Positions 53,238-62,995 of a DNA stretch of 64,000 bases are shown in pieces (the stretch's first letter is position 1; every line of letters begins with the position of its first letter). The stretch comes from Burkholderia sp. SRS-W-2-2016 (lineage in GTDB: Bacteria > Pseudomonadota > Gammaproteobacteria > Burkholderiales > Burkholderiaceae). Both the position numbers and the translations under genes were made by a program. The stretch spans positions 62,001 to 126,000 of the forward strand of contig NZ_MSDV01000026.1 in NCBI RefSeq assembly GCF_001931485.1, given 5' to 3'. A model generated the notes under the pieces. It worked only from the letters and a program-made list of their open reading frames with translations, was not told the origin of the DNA and did no database searches.

Positions 53238-56200
53238 ATGAGCGCCCAATCGACAGTCGTCGGTGCAAGGTGCCTACCCATGCAGGTTAATGATCAGAGC
53301 GTCGCCGGCGCGACGTTGTCCGGCAACGGCCACTTCGAACTAATGATCGAGCGCGTGAGGGATTACGCGATCTATCTGCTGACGCCGGCGGGCCTCGTCA
53401 AAAGCTGGAATGAAGGTGCCGAACGCATCAAGGGCTACTCGGCCGCCGAAATCATCGGCCAGCACTTTTCGCTGTTCTACACCGCCGAGGATCGCGCAAC
53501 CGATCTGCCGGCCCGCGCGCTGGACATCTCCGTGCGCGAAGGCAAATTCGAATCGGAAGGCTGGCGGGTGCGTAAAGACGGCTCGCGTTTTCGCGCGCAC
53601 GTCGTGCTCGACGCGCTGTTCGACGACGCCGGACATCACATCGGCTACGCGAAGATCACGCGCGACATCACCGCCGAATACGAAGCGCGCCGCTCCGCCG
53701 AACAACAGAATCAGCTCGCGCTCGATGCGCGCAATCGCGAGTATCAGGAACTGCTGCGCCTGTTCGAACAGGCACCGGGATTCGTCTGTTTCTTTCGGGG
53801 TCCCGAGCATGTCTATCAGTTGCAGAACAGCGCGCATCACCGCCTCGCGGGCTTTCGCGACATTCTCGGCAAGCCGGTCCGGCAGGCGCTGCCCGAACTC
53901 GTCGGCCAGGGGTTTTTCGAACTACTCGACGAGGTCTACCGCAGCGGTAAGGCCTTTGTCGGCCGTGCGCTGCCGCTAAGAGTCGATCCGCTCGCGGCCG
54001 AAAAAAACGAAGAAGGCGAAGTGCGTTTCATCGACTTCGTGTATCAACCGATCGTCGACGACCACGGCGCCGTGGTCGGCATTTTCTCGCAGGGTAATGA
54101 CGTCACCGAGCAGGTACTCGCGCAACAGGCGCTCGAACACAAGCAGGAAGAACTCGAACGACTCGTGCTCGAGCGCACCGCGGCACTGGAAAAGACCAGT
54201 CAGACGCTGCAACTGGCCAGAGAACTTCATCTCGACAAAGCGCATCTGCTGCAACTGTTCGAGCAGGCGCCCGGCTTTATCTGCGTGCTGAAAACCGGCC
54301 AGCACATCTTCGAACTGGCCAATTCGGCCTACCGTAGCCTCGTCGGCGAACGCGATCTGGTCGGCCGGCGCGTGCAGGACGCGTTGCCGGAAGTGACGGA
54401 ACAGGGCTTTATCGAACTGCTCGACCGGGTATTCCGCACCGGTCAGCCGTTCGTCGGCACCTCGGTACCGGTGAAGATTCAACCGCGGGATAGCGCAAAA
54501 CTGGAAACACGCTTCCTCGATTTCGTCTATCAACCGATCAGCGGTCCCGACGGCGAGGTCATCGGCATCTTCGTGCAGGGGCACGACGTCACCGCGCAAA
54601 AGCTCGCGCAAGACGAGTTGCAGCGCTACCAGACGAGCCTCGAAGCACTGGTCCAGGAACGCACGCGCGAACTCGAACATACGCAAACCGCGCTGCAACG
54701 GTCGCAGAAGCTGGAGGCGATCGGCAAGCTGACCGGCGGCATCGCGCACGACTTCAACAACATCCTGCAGGTGATCGGCGGCAATCTTCAGTTGCTGCAA
54801 TCGCACCTGATCGACGACTGCCCGGCGCTGAACCGCGTGAATACCGCCACCAGCGCGGTGGAGCGCGGCGCCAAACTGTCGTCGCAACTGCTCGCGTTCG
54901 CGCGGCGCCAGCCGTTGCAGCCGGTCGCGACCAATCTCGCACCGGTGATCACCGGCATGGACGACATGCTGCGCCGCGCGCTGGGCGAATCGGTGATCAT
55001 CGAAACGGTGCTGGCCGGCGGCCTGTGGAACGTGCTGGTCGATCCCAACCAGCTCGAAAACGTCGTGCTGAATCTCGCGATCAATGCGCGCGATGCGATG
55101 CCGGACGGCGGCAAGCTGTCCATCGAACTCGGCAACTCGATGCTGGACGACGATTACGTCGCCTCCGACGACGACTTGCTGCCCGGTCAATACGTTCTAC
55201 TGGCGATTTCCGATACCGGCGTGGGCATGACCCGCGAAGTGATGGAACGGGCCTGCGATCCGTTCTTCACGACCAAGCCCGAGGGGACGGGCACCGGACT
55301 GGGGCTGTCGATGGCCTACGGCTTCGTCAAGCAAAGCGGCGGCCACTTCAAGATCTATAGCGAACCCGGGCACGGCTCGACGATCAAGATCTATCTGCCG
55401 CGCTCGCATGAAGCGGTCGTGCAAACCGCGCCGCCGGTCACCCTCGCGGTGGTCGGCGGCAGCGAGACGATTCTGGTTGTCGAAGACGATCTCGCGGTGC
55501 AGGCGACCGTCGTCGAAATGCTGCGCGAACTCGGCTATCACGTGCTGAAAGCCGACAACGCCGAGAGCGCGTTAGGGATCCTCAGAAGCGGCCTGTCGAT
55601 CGATCTTCTTTTCACGGACGTCGTGATGCCCGGCACGATGCGCAGTCCGGATCTGGCCCGGCGCGCGAAGGCGTTGCTGCCGGACATCGAAGTTCTGTTC
55701 ACGTCGGGCTATACGCAGAACGCGATCGTTCACGGCGGTCGTCTCGACGCCGGCGTGCATCTGCTGACCAAGCCTTACCGGCGCGAACAGTTGGCGCGCA
55801 AGATCCGGCATCTGCTGTCGAACGGCCAGGCCGCGGCGCTCGCCCGCGCCGAACCGCCGGCCGCCGAAACCGAGGCGGCTGTGCCCTCACCCTGCCGGGC
55901 GCTGCACGTACTCGTCGTGGAAGATCAGCCGGACCTGCGCGAGATGGCCGTCGAGCTGATCAGAATGATGGGCCATCACGCGCAAGCGGCCGCGAGCGGC
56001 GAAGAAGCGATCGAGGTGTTCGCGCGGAGCGGCTTCGACGTGCTGCTGACCGACGTCGGACTGCCGGGCATCGACGGCGTCGAACTATCGCGCCAGCTCG
56101 TCACCGTGAAGCCCGGACTGCACGTGATTTTCGCGTCGGGATACGGGCATGCGATCGGCGATGGCGCGGATCGCCTCGGCACGGTTCTGCCGAAGCCTTA

Positions 56201-56252
56201 CACGTTCGCGGGACTGGAAACGCTGCTTGCCAGCTTCAGCGGCGAGGATTAA
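53238..56252 (+). CDS. hybrid sensor histidine kinase with three PAS and two receiver domains
   Basis: 1004 residues, soluble. PAS 1 is at about 33-150 (VRDYAIYLLTPAGLVKSWNE). PAS 2 and PAS 3 (about 171-300 and 337-460) share LFEQAPGFVCFF and LFEQAPGFICVL and look like a duplication. Kinase core: His504 in GGIAHDFNNIL, N box LNLAINARDAM, G1 SDTGVGM and G2 GTGLGLS. Receiver 1 has Asp794 in LLFTDVVMPG; receiver 2 has Asp939 in VLLTDVGLPG. It has no output domain, so it hands phosphate to another protein. ATG 53238. Confidence 0.9.
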   Translation: MSAQSTVVGARCLPMQVNDQSVAGATLSGNGHFELMIERVRDYAIYLLTPAGLVKSWNEGAERIKGYSAAEIIGQHFSLFYTAEDRATDLPARALDISVREGKFESEGWRVRKDGSRFRAHVVLDALFDDAGHHIGYAKITRDITAEYEARRSAEQQNQLALDARNREYQELLRLFEQAPGFVCFFRGPEHVYQLQNSAHHRLAGFRDILGKPVRQALPELVGQGFFELLDEVYRSGKAFVGRALPLRVDPLAAEKNEEGEVRFIDFVYQPIVDDHGAVVGIFSQGNDVTEQVLAQQALEHKQEELERLVLERTAALEKTSQTLQLARELHLDKAHLLQLFEQAPGFICVLKTGQHIFELANSAYRSLVGERDLVGRRVQDALPEVTEQGFIELLDRVFRTGQPFVGTSVPVKIQPRDSAKLETRFLDFVYQPISGPDGEVIGIFVQGHDVTAQKLAQDELQRYQTSLEALVQERTRELEHTQTALQRSQKLEAIGKLTGGIAHDFNNILQVIGGNLQLLQSHLIDDCPALNRVNTATSAVERGAKLSSQLLAFARRQPLQPVATNLAPVITGMDDMLRRALGESVIIETVLAGGLWNVLVDPNQLENVVLNLAINARDAMPDGGKLSIELGNSMLDDDYVASDDDLLPGQYVLLAISDTGVGMTREVMERACDPFFTTKPEGTGTGLGLSMAYGFVKQSGGHFKIYSEPGHGSTIKIYLPRSHEAVVQTAPPVTLAVVGGSETILVVEDDLAVQATVVEMLRELGYHVLKADNAESALGILRSGLSIDLLFTDVVMPGTMRSPDLARRAKALLPDIEVLFTSGYTQNAIVHGGRLDAGVHLLTKPYRREQLARKIRHLLSNGQAAALARAEPPAAETEAAVPSPCRALHVLVVEDQPDLREMAVELIRMMGHHAQAAASGEEAIEVFARSGFDVLLTDVGLPGIDGVELSRQLVTVKPGLHVIFASGYGHAIGDGADRLGTVLPKPYTFAGLETLLASFSGED

Positions 56253-56444
56253 ACCGCCGTCGAATTGCGCCCGCAGGGTTGCGCGAGCGCTTGCGCCGTT
56301 CCCGCCGTTCGCGCTGCTCGCACCGCATAGGCCGCGCGCCCGATATCGCCTCGTGCTTCGCTTAATCCCTGTATTTCCGGGTACTTGCGCTGTCCGTCCG
56401 ATTGGCCCGCGTTCCGTACATCTCTGCTCGCGAGACCGTCTGCT

Positions 56445-56531
56445 TATACTGGTTGCGCCCCATTTGGGGTAGCAGCAAGGTTCCCTTGGGCGTATTGCGA
56501 CCGGGCCGCTCGTCGGGCCGGTCGCCTTTTT
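56445..56531 (+). ncRNA. candidate small RNA
   Basis: A -10-like TATACT (56445-56450) is followed by a start near 56457, a perfect CCCC-ATTT-GGGG hairpin (56458-56469), a spacer with AAGGTTCCCTT and a terminator hairpin with T5. The transcript would be about 75 nt. It has no open frame with a start. I do not recognise a known family. It could also be the leader of the small gene at 56640 if read-through occurs. Confidence 0.45.
56497..56531 (+). terminator. rho-independent terminator
   Basis: Stem GCGACCGG / CCGGTCGC (56497-56504 and 56518-56525) with a GC-rich loop, followed by CTTTTT. It lies downstream of the candidate small RNA and before the small membrane gene. The flank 56253-56444 shows no other feature. 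Confidence 0.7.
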
Positions 56532-56639
56532 CCGTGGGGAACTCGCCGCTTTCGTTCGGTGCCCCGCGGAACATAACTTGCTATTCACTGACGATGCAAA
56601 GGACGCGTCGTGGATTTCGAAGTACTGGCAGGTGAAGCA

Positions 56640-56870
56640 ATGAAAATGTCGCACAAACTCAGATCATCTCCGGCGGGCCCCGCCTGGGGTTTGCTGCTCG
56701 GTCTGGTTCTGACCGTTGCCGGCGGGGGGCTATGGCTCCATGCGCACGCAGCACTCGATCGCGCGGATGATCTGCTCGCGATCGCCGCGTTGCTCGCCGG
56801 CGTGTTCGTGCTGGTCTATTCGGCGCGCGAACTTCGCCGCTGTTCACGCGCTTCGCGGATGCATCGCTGA
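56640..56870 (+). CDS. small two-segment membrane protein
   Basis: 76 residues with two hydrophobic segments (WGLLLGLVLTVAGGGLWLHA and LLAIAALLAGVFVLVYSA) and a basic end. No family recognised. AGGTGAAG precedes ATG 56640; a GTG at 56610 is an alternative. A terminator and candidate small RNA lie upstream. Confidence 0.55.
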   Translation: MKMSHKLRSSPAGPAWGLLLGLVLTVAGGGLWLHAHAALDRADDLLAIAALLAGVFVLVYSARELRRCSRASRMHR

Positions 56871-56915
56871 CGGCGGGTGAAACTGGCGGATTCTCACCGC
56901 CCCGCCGCCGCCCGC

Positions 56916-58484
56916 TCAGGCCGGCGCCTTCGCCACCGTAAACAACCGCACCGTCTCATCGAGCACATGCGCGGAATCGATCAGCCGTTGCGCGGTCGCC
57001 GCCGCCTGCTCGACCAGCGCGGCGTTCTGCTGGGTCGCGCTGTCGAGATGCGTAATCGCCTGATTCACCTGGGTGATGCCTTTGGCCTGCTCGTCGCTGG
57101 CGTTGGAGACGTCGTCGATGATCTTCAGTACGCGGCGAACGGTGTCGTCGATCACTTTCATCTGCGACGTGGTCCGCTCGATCAATCCGGTGCCTTGCGA
57201 CACCTCCGCGACCGTCAGATCCACCACCGACTTGATCTGCCGCGCCGACTCCGCGCAACGCTGCGCGAGCATCCGCACCTCGGTCGCGACGACCGCGAAC
57301 GAACGACCGGCGTCGCCCGCGCGGGCCGCTTCCACGGCTGCGTTCAACGCGATGATGTTGGTTTGAAATGCGATTCCGTCGATCACGCCGGTGATATCGG
57401 CGATCCGCTGCGACGCCGACGTGATGCCGGACATCGTCCTCTCGACGTGCCCGACGATCTCGCCGCCGAGCGCCGCGGCGTCCTGCGCCTCTTTGGCGAG
57501 CGCCAACGCTGACGCGGCGGCGTCCGCGTTGGCTTTGACGGTGGTCGTGAATTGCTCCATCGTCGCCGCCGTTTCCTCGAGCGAGGCCGCCTGCATTTCG
57601 GTACGGCGCGCGAGATCGGCATTGCCGCTCGACATTTCGCCGGCCGCATCGATCACCCCGCCGATCTGGCCGCGCACGTCCAGCACGATCGCGCCGAGGT
57701 TCGCCTTCAGCTGATTCAGCGCGCTCGATACGTCGGCGAAATCGCCGTGGCGCGCGCCGCTCATTTCGACCGTCAGATCGCCGGCCGCCATCCGGGTCGC
57801 GAAACTGGACAGCCCCGCGAGCGGCGCGCCCACCTGCCTGCTGAGCGTGAACCACGCGAGCCCGGCCAGCAACGCGGAAATGGCCGCCGCGCTCCAGTAC
57901 GGCAGCGGCGGCAGCCCGCCCGCCTGCACCGCGCCGACGGCCAGCAACGCGAGCGGCGCGACCGCATAGCCGCTCGCAAGCCGCGCGCCGACCGACCAAC
58001 GCGTGAGTGCCTGCAATTTGCCGGCGAAACCGGTCCGCACGAGTTGGCCGCGGCGCAACCGGTGCGAGCGCAGCGTGCCTTCGCGCATCCGCGCGTAGGT
58101 CGACTCGGCGAGTTTTACTTCGTCGCGCGACGGCTTGGTGCGCACGCTCAGATAACCGACGGTGCGGCCGTTTTCGACGACCGGCGTCACGTTCGCGCAA
58201 ACCCAATAATGGTCGCCGTTCTTGCGGCGGTTTTTCACCAGCGCGGTCCACGGGTAGCCGGCGCCGATGGTCTCCCACATGTCGGCGTAAGCCTCGCGCG
58301 GCATGTCCGGATGGCGGACGATGTTGTGCGGCGCGCCGAGCAGTTCCTCGCGCGAAAAGCCCGAGATCGCAATGAAAGCGGGATTGCAGTACTGGATTCT
58401 GCCCTTCACGTCGGTCGCGGAGACAAGCATGTCCGACGCGGAATAATCGAATTCGCGTTGAGTTACCGGCTGGTTATTGCGCAT
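56916..58484 (-). CDS. methyl-accepting chemotaxis protein with N-terminal PAS (Aer-like)
   Basis: 522 residues. The PAS domain is at about 15-125 (ATDVKGRIQYCNPAFIAISG, the ERDxx-like flavin pattern of Aer), two membrane segments at about 175-215, then HAMP and the MCP signalling domain with the highly conserved hairpin tip (EIVGHVERTMSGITSASQRI, IDGIAFQTNIIALNAAVEAA, RAGDAGRSFAVVATEVRMLA). The tail has no pentapeptide for CheR. It probably senses oxygen or redox via FAD. ATG 58484 has GGAAAA upstream. Confidence 0.92.
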   Translation of the reverse strand: MRNNQPVTQREFDYSASDMLVSATDVKGRIQYCNPAFIAISGFSREELLGAPHNIVRHPDMPREAYADMWETIGAGYPWTALVKNRRKNGDHYWVCANVTPVVENGRTVGYLSVRTKPSRDEVKLAESTYARMREGTLRSHRLRRGQLVRTGFAGKLQALTRWSVGARLASGYAVAPLALLAVGAVQAGGLPPLPYWSAAAISALLAGLAWFTLSRQVGAPLAGLSSFATRMAAGDLTVEMSGARHGDFADVSSALNQLKANLGAIVLDVRGQIGGVIDAAGEMSSGNADLARRTEMQAASLEETAATMEQFTTTVKANADAAASALALAKEAQDAAALGGEIVGHVERTMSGITSASQRIADITGVIDGIAFQTNIIALNAAVEAARAGDAGRSFAVVATEVRMLAQRCAESARQIKSVVDLTVAEVSQGTGLIERTTSQMKVIDDTVRRVLKIIDDVSNASDEQAKGITQVNQAITHLDSATQQNAALVEQAAATAQRLIDSAHVLDETVRLFTVAKAPA

Positions 58485-58736
58485 GAAAATGTTTTCCGAA
58501 GCACCGCGCTTTATTTGAAAGCGACGGAATGTCATTCAATGACCGCTTAACGGCAATACCCCTAAAAACTTTATGGTTATCTGAGTAGCTTAGTCGGGTA
58601 TTTGAAAGCTCGATGAAAATTGACCCTTAATTCGGATCGCGCTACGCTGTCGCGCTGATGCGTTTCCCATACAGCGGGCTTGCCGCTGAGACCGTCTTCG
58701 TTGCGCGGCCCGGACGCACCGGGCCGGACTATCGCC

Positions 58737-59339
58737 ATGAAAAAAGAACTCTCCGAAGACCTGGTTGCGACCTCTGTCGATTATTCGCCGGATGCCATTT
58801 TTCTCGTCAATCCGCAGGGCCGAATCCGCCACGTAAGCCCGGCGTGCGAGGACATCTTCGGCTATGCGCCGGGCGATTTCGTCGATCAGTTCATTATCGA
58901 TTTCGTGGTGCCGGCCGATCAGGACGCGACGCTTCGGGAGGCGAAGGAAGTACTGGCCGGACGCAAACGCGTCGGTTTCGAGAACCGCTATCGTCACAAG
59001 GACGGCAGCGACGTCTACGTGTCGTGGTCGGCACGCTGGCTGGAGCACGAGCAATTGCGCGTCGGGGTGGCGCGCGACGTGACCGAGTTTCATCGCCGGA
59101 AAGCGATGCCCGCGACACTGTTGGCCGTGCTGGCGCCGTACGAGCGCAAGGTACTGGATCTGCTGCTGACCGAGGCGACCGAAAAACAGATCGCCGAACA
59201 ACTGGGTCTCGCGGTTTCGACGACCCATTCCTATATCACCGGGATTTTCCGCAAATATGGCGTGCGCGGCCGGGCCGGCTTGATGAGTTTGTGGCTCAAG
59301 CATCTATCCGGCGATATCGCCGGGATCGGCAACAAATAG
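58737..59339 (+). CDS. PAS-LuxR transcriptional regulator
   Basis: 200 residues: PAS domain (about 12-122, DYSPDAIFLVNPQGRIRHVS, FENRYRHKDGSDVYVSWSAR) and a C-terminal LuxR-type HTH (about 135-195, LAPYERKVLDLLLTEATEKQ, AEQLGLAVSTTHSYITGIFR). No receiver domain. ATG 58737 is used; the upstream frame begins at 58680 without a ribosome site. It probably senses a small ligand or redox through PAS. Divergent from the Aer-like receptor. Confidence 0.85.
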   Translation: MKKELSEDLVATSVDYSPDAIFLVNPQGRIRHVSPACEDIFGYAPGDFVDQFIIDFVVPADQDATLREAKEVLAGRKRVGFENRYRHKDGSDVYVSWSARWLEHEQLRVGVARDVTEFHRRKAMPATLLAVLAPYERKVLDLLLTEATEKQIAEQLGLAVSTTHSYITGIFRKYGVRGRAGLMSLWLKHLSGDIAGIGNK

Positions 59340-59823
59340 CTTGCGTCTTTATCGCAACCGCGCATGACGCGGGTTTCGTATGCGCAATGCCGCGCGCGGA
59401 CCGACGTGTCGGCCCGCGCCCGTAAGCAGGGTCTCGTCGGTGATTAGAAGCAGGCCCCGCCGGTTCCTACGCTTTTAGTTTTTTGCTCTCAGGTTTTCAG
59501 CTTTTTTTATCGGAATGGAGGGTGGTCTCCTGTGCGCGCTTTCACGTCGCCCGGTAAAACAGTCATACCCATTTCCGGATGGAATACTACTCGAAACGCG
59601 ATGCGCTCCGCACCCTTCTAATCAGAGGGGTGACGGGCGAAATTACATCGGCACCGTATTGCCGTTCTCTCCGCGACCCGCGCGTTCATTCGCCCGAATA
59701 CCTGTCCGAATACTTATCAGCCCGCGTGCGGAATCCATATTCCGATCGATTGGTTTGAGCGTGCCGGCGGCTTTTCTACACTCGATAGCTCTTTGCCCGG
59801 CTATCTATACAGGAGTGTGATCC
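59340..59823. other. intergenic region, AT-rich in part
   Basis: About 480 bp. It has an imperfect hairpin (59394-59419) after the PAS-LuxR gene without a T-tract and a T-rich stretch (59465-59510). I see no gene; the frame at 59515 has no ribosome site or motif. Confidence 0.4.
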
Positions 59824-60813
59824 GTGAGTCTTTCCGCCCAAACCGATCTGGACACGTCATTCGAAAATCTTCGCATCCGCCGTGTTGCCGGCTTGATCGG
59901 CGCAGAGGTGCAGAATTTCAAACTCTCCGCGTCGCTCGACGATGCCGCGATCGACACGCTGCACCGCGCGCTGGTGAAGTACAAGGTGCTGTTCTTGCGC
60001 GACCAGTCCCATCTCGACGACGCGTCGCACCAGGCATTCGGCGCGCGCTTCGGCGAGACGATCGCGCATCCGACCGTGCCGTCGCCGGAAGGCACGAGGC
60101 TGTTCGAGCTGGACGCGTCGAAAGGCGGCGGGCGCGCCGATTCGTGGCACACGGATATCACCTTCCTCGACGCGTTCCCGAAGATTTCGATTCTGCGCGG
60201 CGTGAAGATTCCGGCCTATGGCGGCGATACCGTGTGGGCCAACACCGCCGTCGCGTACGAGCGCCTGCCCGACGAGCTGAAACGGCTAGCCGACTCGCTG
60301 TGGGCCGTGCATACCAATGACTACGACTACGGCGCCGAGCGCGTCGCGGGCACCGATGCGCAGTCCGCCGACGCGCGCCTCGCGCATCATCAGAACGTGT
60401 TCGTGTCGACCGTGTACGAGGCGGAGCATCCGCTCGTGCATGTGCATCCGGTGTCGGGAGAAAAGGCGCTGCTGCTCGGGCACTTCATCAAACGGATCGT
60501 CGGTTTGTCGAGTGCGGAATCCGCGCGTATTTTCGACATCCTGCAGAACCGCGTGATTCGGCTGGAGAACACCGTGCGCTGGCAGTGGCGGCAGAACGAT
60601 GTGGTGATCTGGGACAACCGCGCCACCCAGCACTACGCGGTGAACGACTATGGCAACCAGGAGCGGCTGGTGCGGCGTGTGACGGTGGCCGGGGAGCGCG
60701 CGGTTTCGGTGGATGGGCGGCGTAGCCGGACGTTGCGGCGGCCGGAGGTGGGGGTGGAAACTCAGGCCGGCTCGCGGGCGGTTGGGCGGGAGGCTGTCGC
60801 GTCTGTCGCGTGA
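59824..60813 (+). CDS. TauD/TfdA-family Fe(II)/2-oxoglutarate dioxygenase
   Basis: 329 residues. The metal triad is His109-x-Asp111 in WHTDITF and His270 in ATQHYAVNDYG, with 2-oxoglutarate Arg in ERLVRRVT. It resembles taurine dioxygenase and alkylsulfatase AtsK, oxidising a sulfonate or sulfate ester to free sulfite or sulfate. GTG 59824 has AGGAG upstream. The C-terminal 40 residues are Arg/Val-rich and look like an extension. No sulfonate transporter is nearby. Confidence 0.88.
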   Translation: MSLSAQTDLDTSFENLRIRRVAGLIGAEVQNFKLSASLDDAAIDTLHRALVKYKVLFLRDQSHLDDASHQAFGARFGETIAHPTVPSPEGTRLFELDASKGGGRADSWHTDITFLDAFPKISILRGVKIPAYGGDTVWANTAVAYERLPDELKRLADSLWAVHTNDYDYGAERVAGTDAQSADARLAHHQNVFVSTVYEAEHPLVHVHPVSGEKALLLGHFIKRIVGLSSAESARIFDILQNRVIRLENTVRWQWRQNDVVIWDNRATQHYAVNDYGNQERLVRRVTVAGERAVSVDGRRSRTLRRPEVGVETQAGSRAVGREAVASVA

Positions 60814-60938
60814 GTGAAATGCTCGTCATCCCGCCCGCGTCTGAAAACCATCTCAAACGCGGCAAACCCACCCTTCACCACCACCGCCCCAACCACAACG
60901 GCAATAAAAACCAACACCGACTTTACAGCGCGCTTCAT
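60762..60938 (-). CDS. small single-segment membrane protein
   Basis: 58 residues starting MKRAVKSVLVFIAVVVGAVV, with one hydrophobic N-terminal segment, then GGFAAFEMVFRRGRDDEHF and a polar tail. A basic start and one membrane segment are typical of small membrane proteins. It overlaps the 3' end of the dioxygenase gene by 52 bp, convergently. It could be a chance frame. Confidence 0.4.
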   Translation of the reverse strand: MKRAVKSVLVFIAVVVGAVVVKGGFAAFEMVFRRGRDDEHFTHATDATASRPTAREPA

Positions 60939-61028
60939 CGACCGACTTCCCCGACTTCGTAAATCCGTTAATGTGGAAATGTTATGTATTTTTTAGAAAC
61001 GGATTGTAAGGGCCGGCCACGAACTTCA

Positions 61029-61916
61029 CTAGATGTAGCGCGCCTGATCGAGGTCGCTGAGCAACGTCGGCCCGCTCGGTTTCCACCCGAGCCGCGCCTG
61101 GGTCAACGCGCTGGAAGCCGGCATATCCAGACCGGCGAACATCGCCATCCAGCCGAAATGCTCACCCGCCTGCTCCGCCGCAATCGACACGACCGGCAAC
61201 TTCAACCCGCGCCCCAGCGACTCGGCAATCGCGCGGCTAGTCACGCCCTCTTCCCCCACCGCGTGATAACGCGCACCCGGCTGAGCTTTTTCGATTGCGA
61301 GCCGGTATAGACGCACGACATCGGAGAGATGCCCGGCCGGCCAACGATTGAGCCCCTCACCCACATACGCAACCACGCCTTTGTCGCGAGCAATCGCGAC
61401 GAGAGGAGAAATGAGCCCCTGCCGCAACGGATCGTGCACCTGCGGCAACCGCATCACCGACACATTGACACCCGCATCGAGCAGCGCCTGACCGGCCAGC
61501 TCGGAACCGATGCGCGGATTCGGATGAGCGGCGTTGAACACATCCTCGCTGGCCGGCTCGCCATGCGTGCCGCTACCGATCCCAGTCCCGGACGTAATCA
61601 GCAATGGCCGCTGCGAACCGCCCAGTTCCGCGCCGAGCGCGGCGATCACACGCCGGTCCTTCTCGCAGTTCGCGACGAAGTTCGTAAAGTCGTGGTCGAA
61701 CGCCACGTGAATAACCGCGTCCGCTTGCGCCGCGCCGGCGCGCAAACTCGCGGCATCCTCCAGCGTCGCGCGATGCACGTCGGCGCCGGCCGCCGCAAGC
61801 GCTTGCGCGCCCGCGTCCGAGCGCGTCATCCCCAGCACCTGATGGCCGGCCGCGAGCAGTTCGGGAACGAGGGCCGACCCGATGAAACCCGTCGCGCCCG
61901 TCAGAAAGATACGCAT
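61029..61916 (-). CDS. SDR-type NAD(P)-binding protein (extended/atypical)
   Basis: 295 residues. The cofactor motif is FLTGATGFIGSALVPELLAA (about 3-22, GATGFIG), an extended-SDR pattern. It has VIHVAFDHDF and a Ser/Thr region LLITSGTGIGS, but no clear Tyr-x3-Lys pair, so it may be atypical. AAGGAG sits before ATG 61916. Divergent from an XRE regulator that probably controls it. Confidence 0.85.
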   Translation of the reverse strand: MRIFLTGATGFIGSALVPELLAAGHQVLGMTRSDAGAQALAAAGADVHRATLEDAASLRAGAAQADAVIHVAFDHDFTNFVANCEKDRRVIAALGAELGGSQRPLLITSGTGIGSGTHGEPASEDVFNAAHPNPRIGSELAGQALLDAGVNVSVMRLPQVHDPLRQGLISPLVAIARDKGVVAYVGEGLNRWPAGHLSDVVRLYRLAIEKAQPGARYHAVGEEGVTSRAIAESLGRGLKLPVVSIAAEQAGEHFGWMAMFAGLDMPASSALTQARLGWKPSGPTLLSDLDQARYI

Positions 61917-62013
61917 GTGAACTCTCCTTGTTGATCACCCGTTCACTATCCGATCAATTCTTATCCCGTTAAAGTAGTGATCTCATCATAGTAAAACGAC
62001 TAACAGGGTTCTC

Positions 62014-62841
62014 ATGTCGGTCAATTCGGCTCTATCGCTCGGCGACTTTCTGCGCAGCCGCCGCGCACGGCTCGACCCCGCGAGCTTCGGTTTTTCCGGG
62101 CGTAGACGCACGCCCGGGCTGCGCCGCGAAGAAGTCGCGCAGCGCGCGCATATCAGTCCGACCTGGTACACGTGGCTCGAACAGGGGCGCGGCGGCGCGC
62201 CGTCGCCGGAGGTGCTGGAGCGCATCGCCGGCGCGCTGCTGCTGACCGATCCCGAACGCGAGCATCTGTTCATGCTCGGCCTGGGGCGCCCGCCCGAAGT
62301 CCGTTACCGCTCGGTCGAAACCGTCAATCCGCGCCTGCAACGGCTGCTCGATTCGCTCGAAACGAGCCCCGCCATCATCAAGACCGCGAGCTGGGACGTG
62401 GTCGCATGGAATCGCGCGGCGGCCGTCGTGCTGACCGACTACGGCGCGTTGCCTCCCGACCAGCGCAACATCCTGCGCTTCCTGTTTCGCGACCCCGCCG
62501 CGCGCGCGAAGCAGCATGACTGGGACAGCGTCGCGCGCTTCGTCGTCGGTGCGTTCCGCGCGGATGTCGCGCGCGCCGGTCTGGCCTCCGAAGTGGGCGC
62601 GTTCGTCGACGAACTGATCGCCGTCAGTCCGGAATTCGAAGCGCTGTGGCGCAGCAATGAAGTGCTCGCGCACGGCGACGCCGGCGGCGTGAAGCGTCTC
62701 ACGCATCCGGAGCTGGGATCGATCGAACTGGAATATTCGGCGTTCTCCGTCGATGGCCGTCCGGACCTCGGCATGATCGTCTACATGCCGCTCGATAGTG
62801 AAATGGCCGAGCGCATCCGGCAGCGGGTTGCACAAACCTGA
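62014..62841 (+). CDS. XRE-family regulator with MmyB-like ligand-binding domain
   Basis: 275 residues. The N-terminal HTH begins LGDFLRSRRARLDPASFGFS with TPGLRREEVAQRAHISPTWYTWLEQGRG, shown here in part (about 10-60). The rest is the MmyB ligand-binding domain (PRLQRLLDSLETSPAIIKTA, WDVVAWNRAAAVVLTDYGAL), which binds fatty-acid-like ligands in some relatives. Divergent from the SDR gene by about 97 bp, so a repressor-enzyme pair. Confidence 0.88.
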   Translation: MSVNSALSLGDFLRSRRARLDPASFGFSGRRRTPGLRREEVAQRAHISPTWYTWLEQGRGGAPSPEVLERIAGALLLTDPEREHLFMLGLGRPPEVRYRSVETVNPRLQRLLDSLETSPAIIKTASWDVVAWNRAAAVVLTDYGALPPDQRNILRFLFRDPAARAKQHDWDSVARFVVGAFRADVARAGLASEVGAFVDELIAVSPEFEALWRSNEVLAHGDAGGVKRLTHPELGSIELEYSAFSVDGRPDLGMIVYMPLDSEMAERIRQRVAQT

Positions 62842-62995
62842 CGCGCCGCTTCAATGCGATAACAGCGCGATAACAACGCGCTAACACCCCCAGCCGCACA
62901 GACATCAGGGTTCCTTAAGAAATTATCGGTACGCTCCAGCTAGCCTGGGCAACGCCTGATCGCGCGTGACTGCCCGGCTTAAAGTGGGAGTCGAA

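Noticed and set aside
59394..59419. Hairpin after the PAS-LuxR gene as terminator
   Set aside because: The stem has a mismatch and no T-tract follows, so support is weak.
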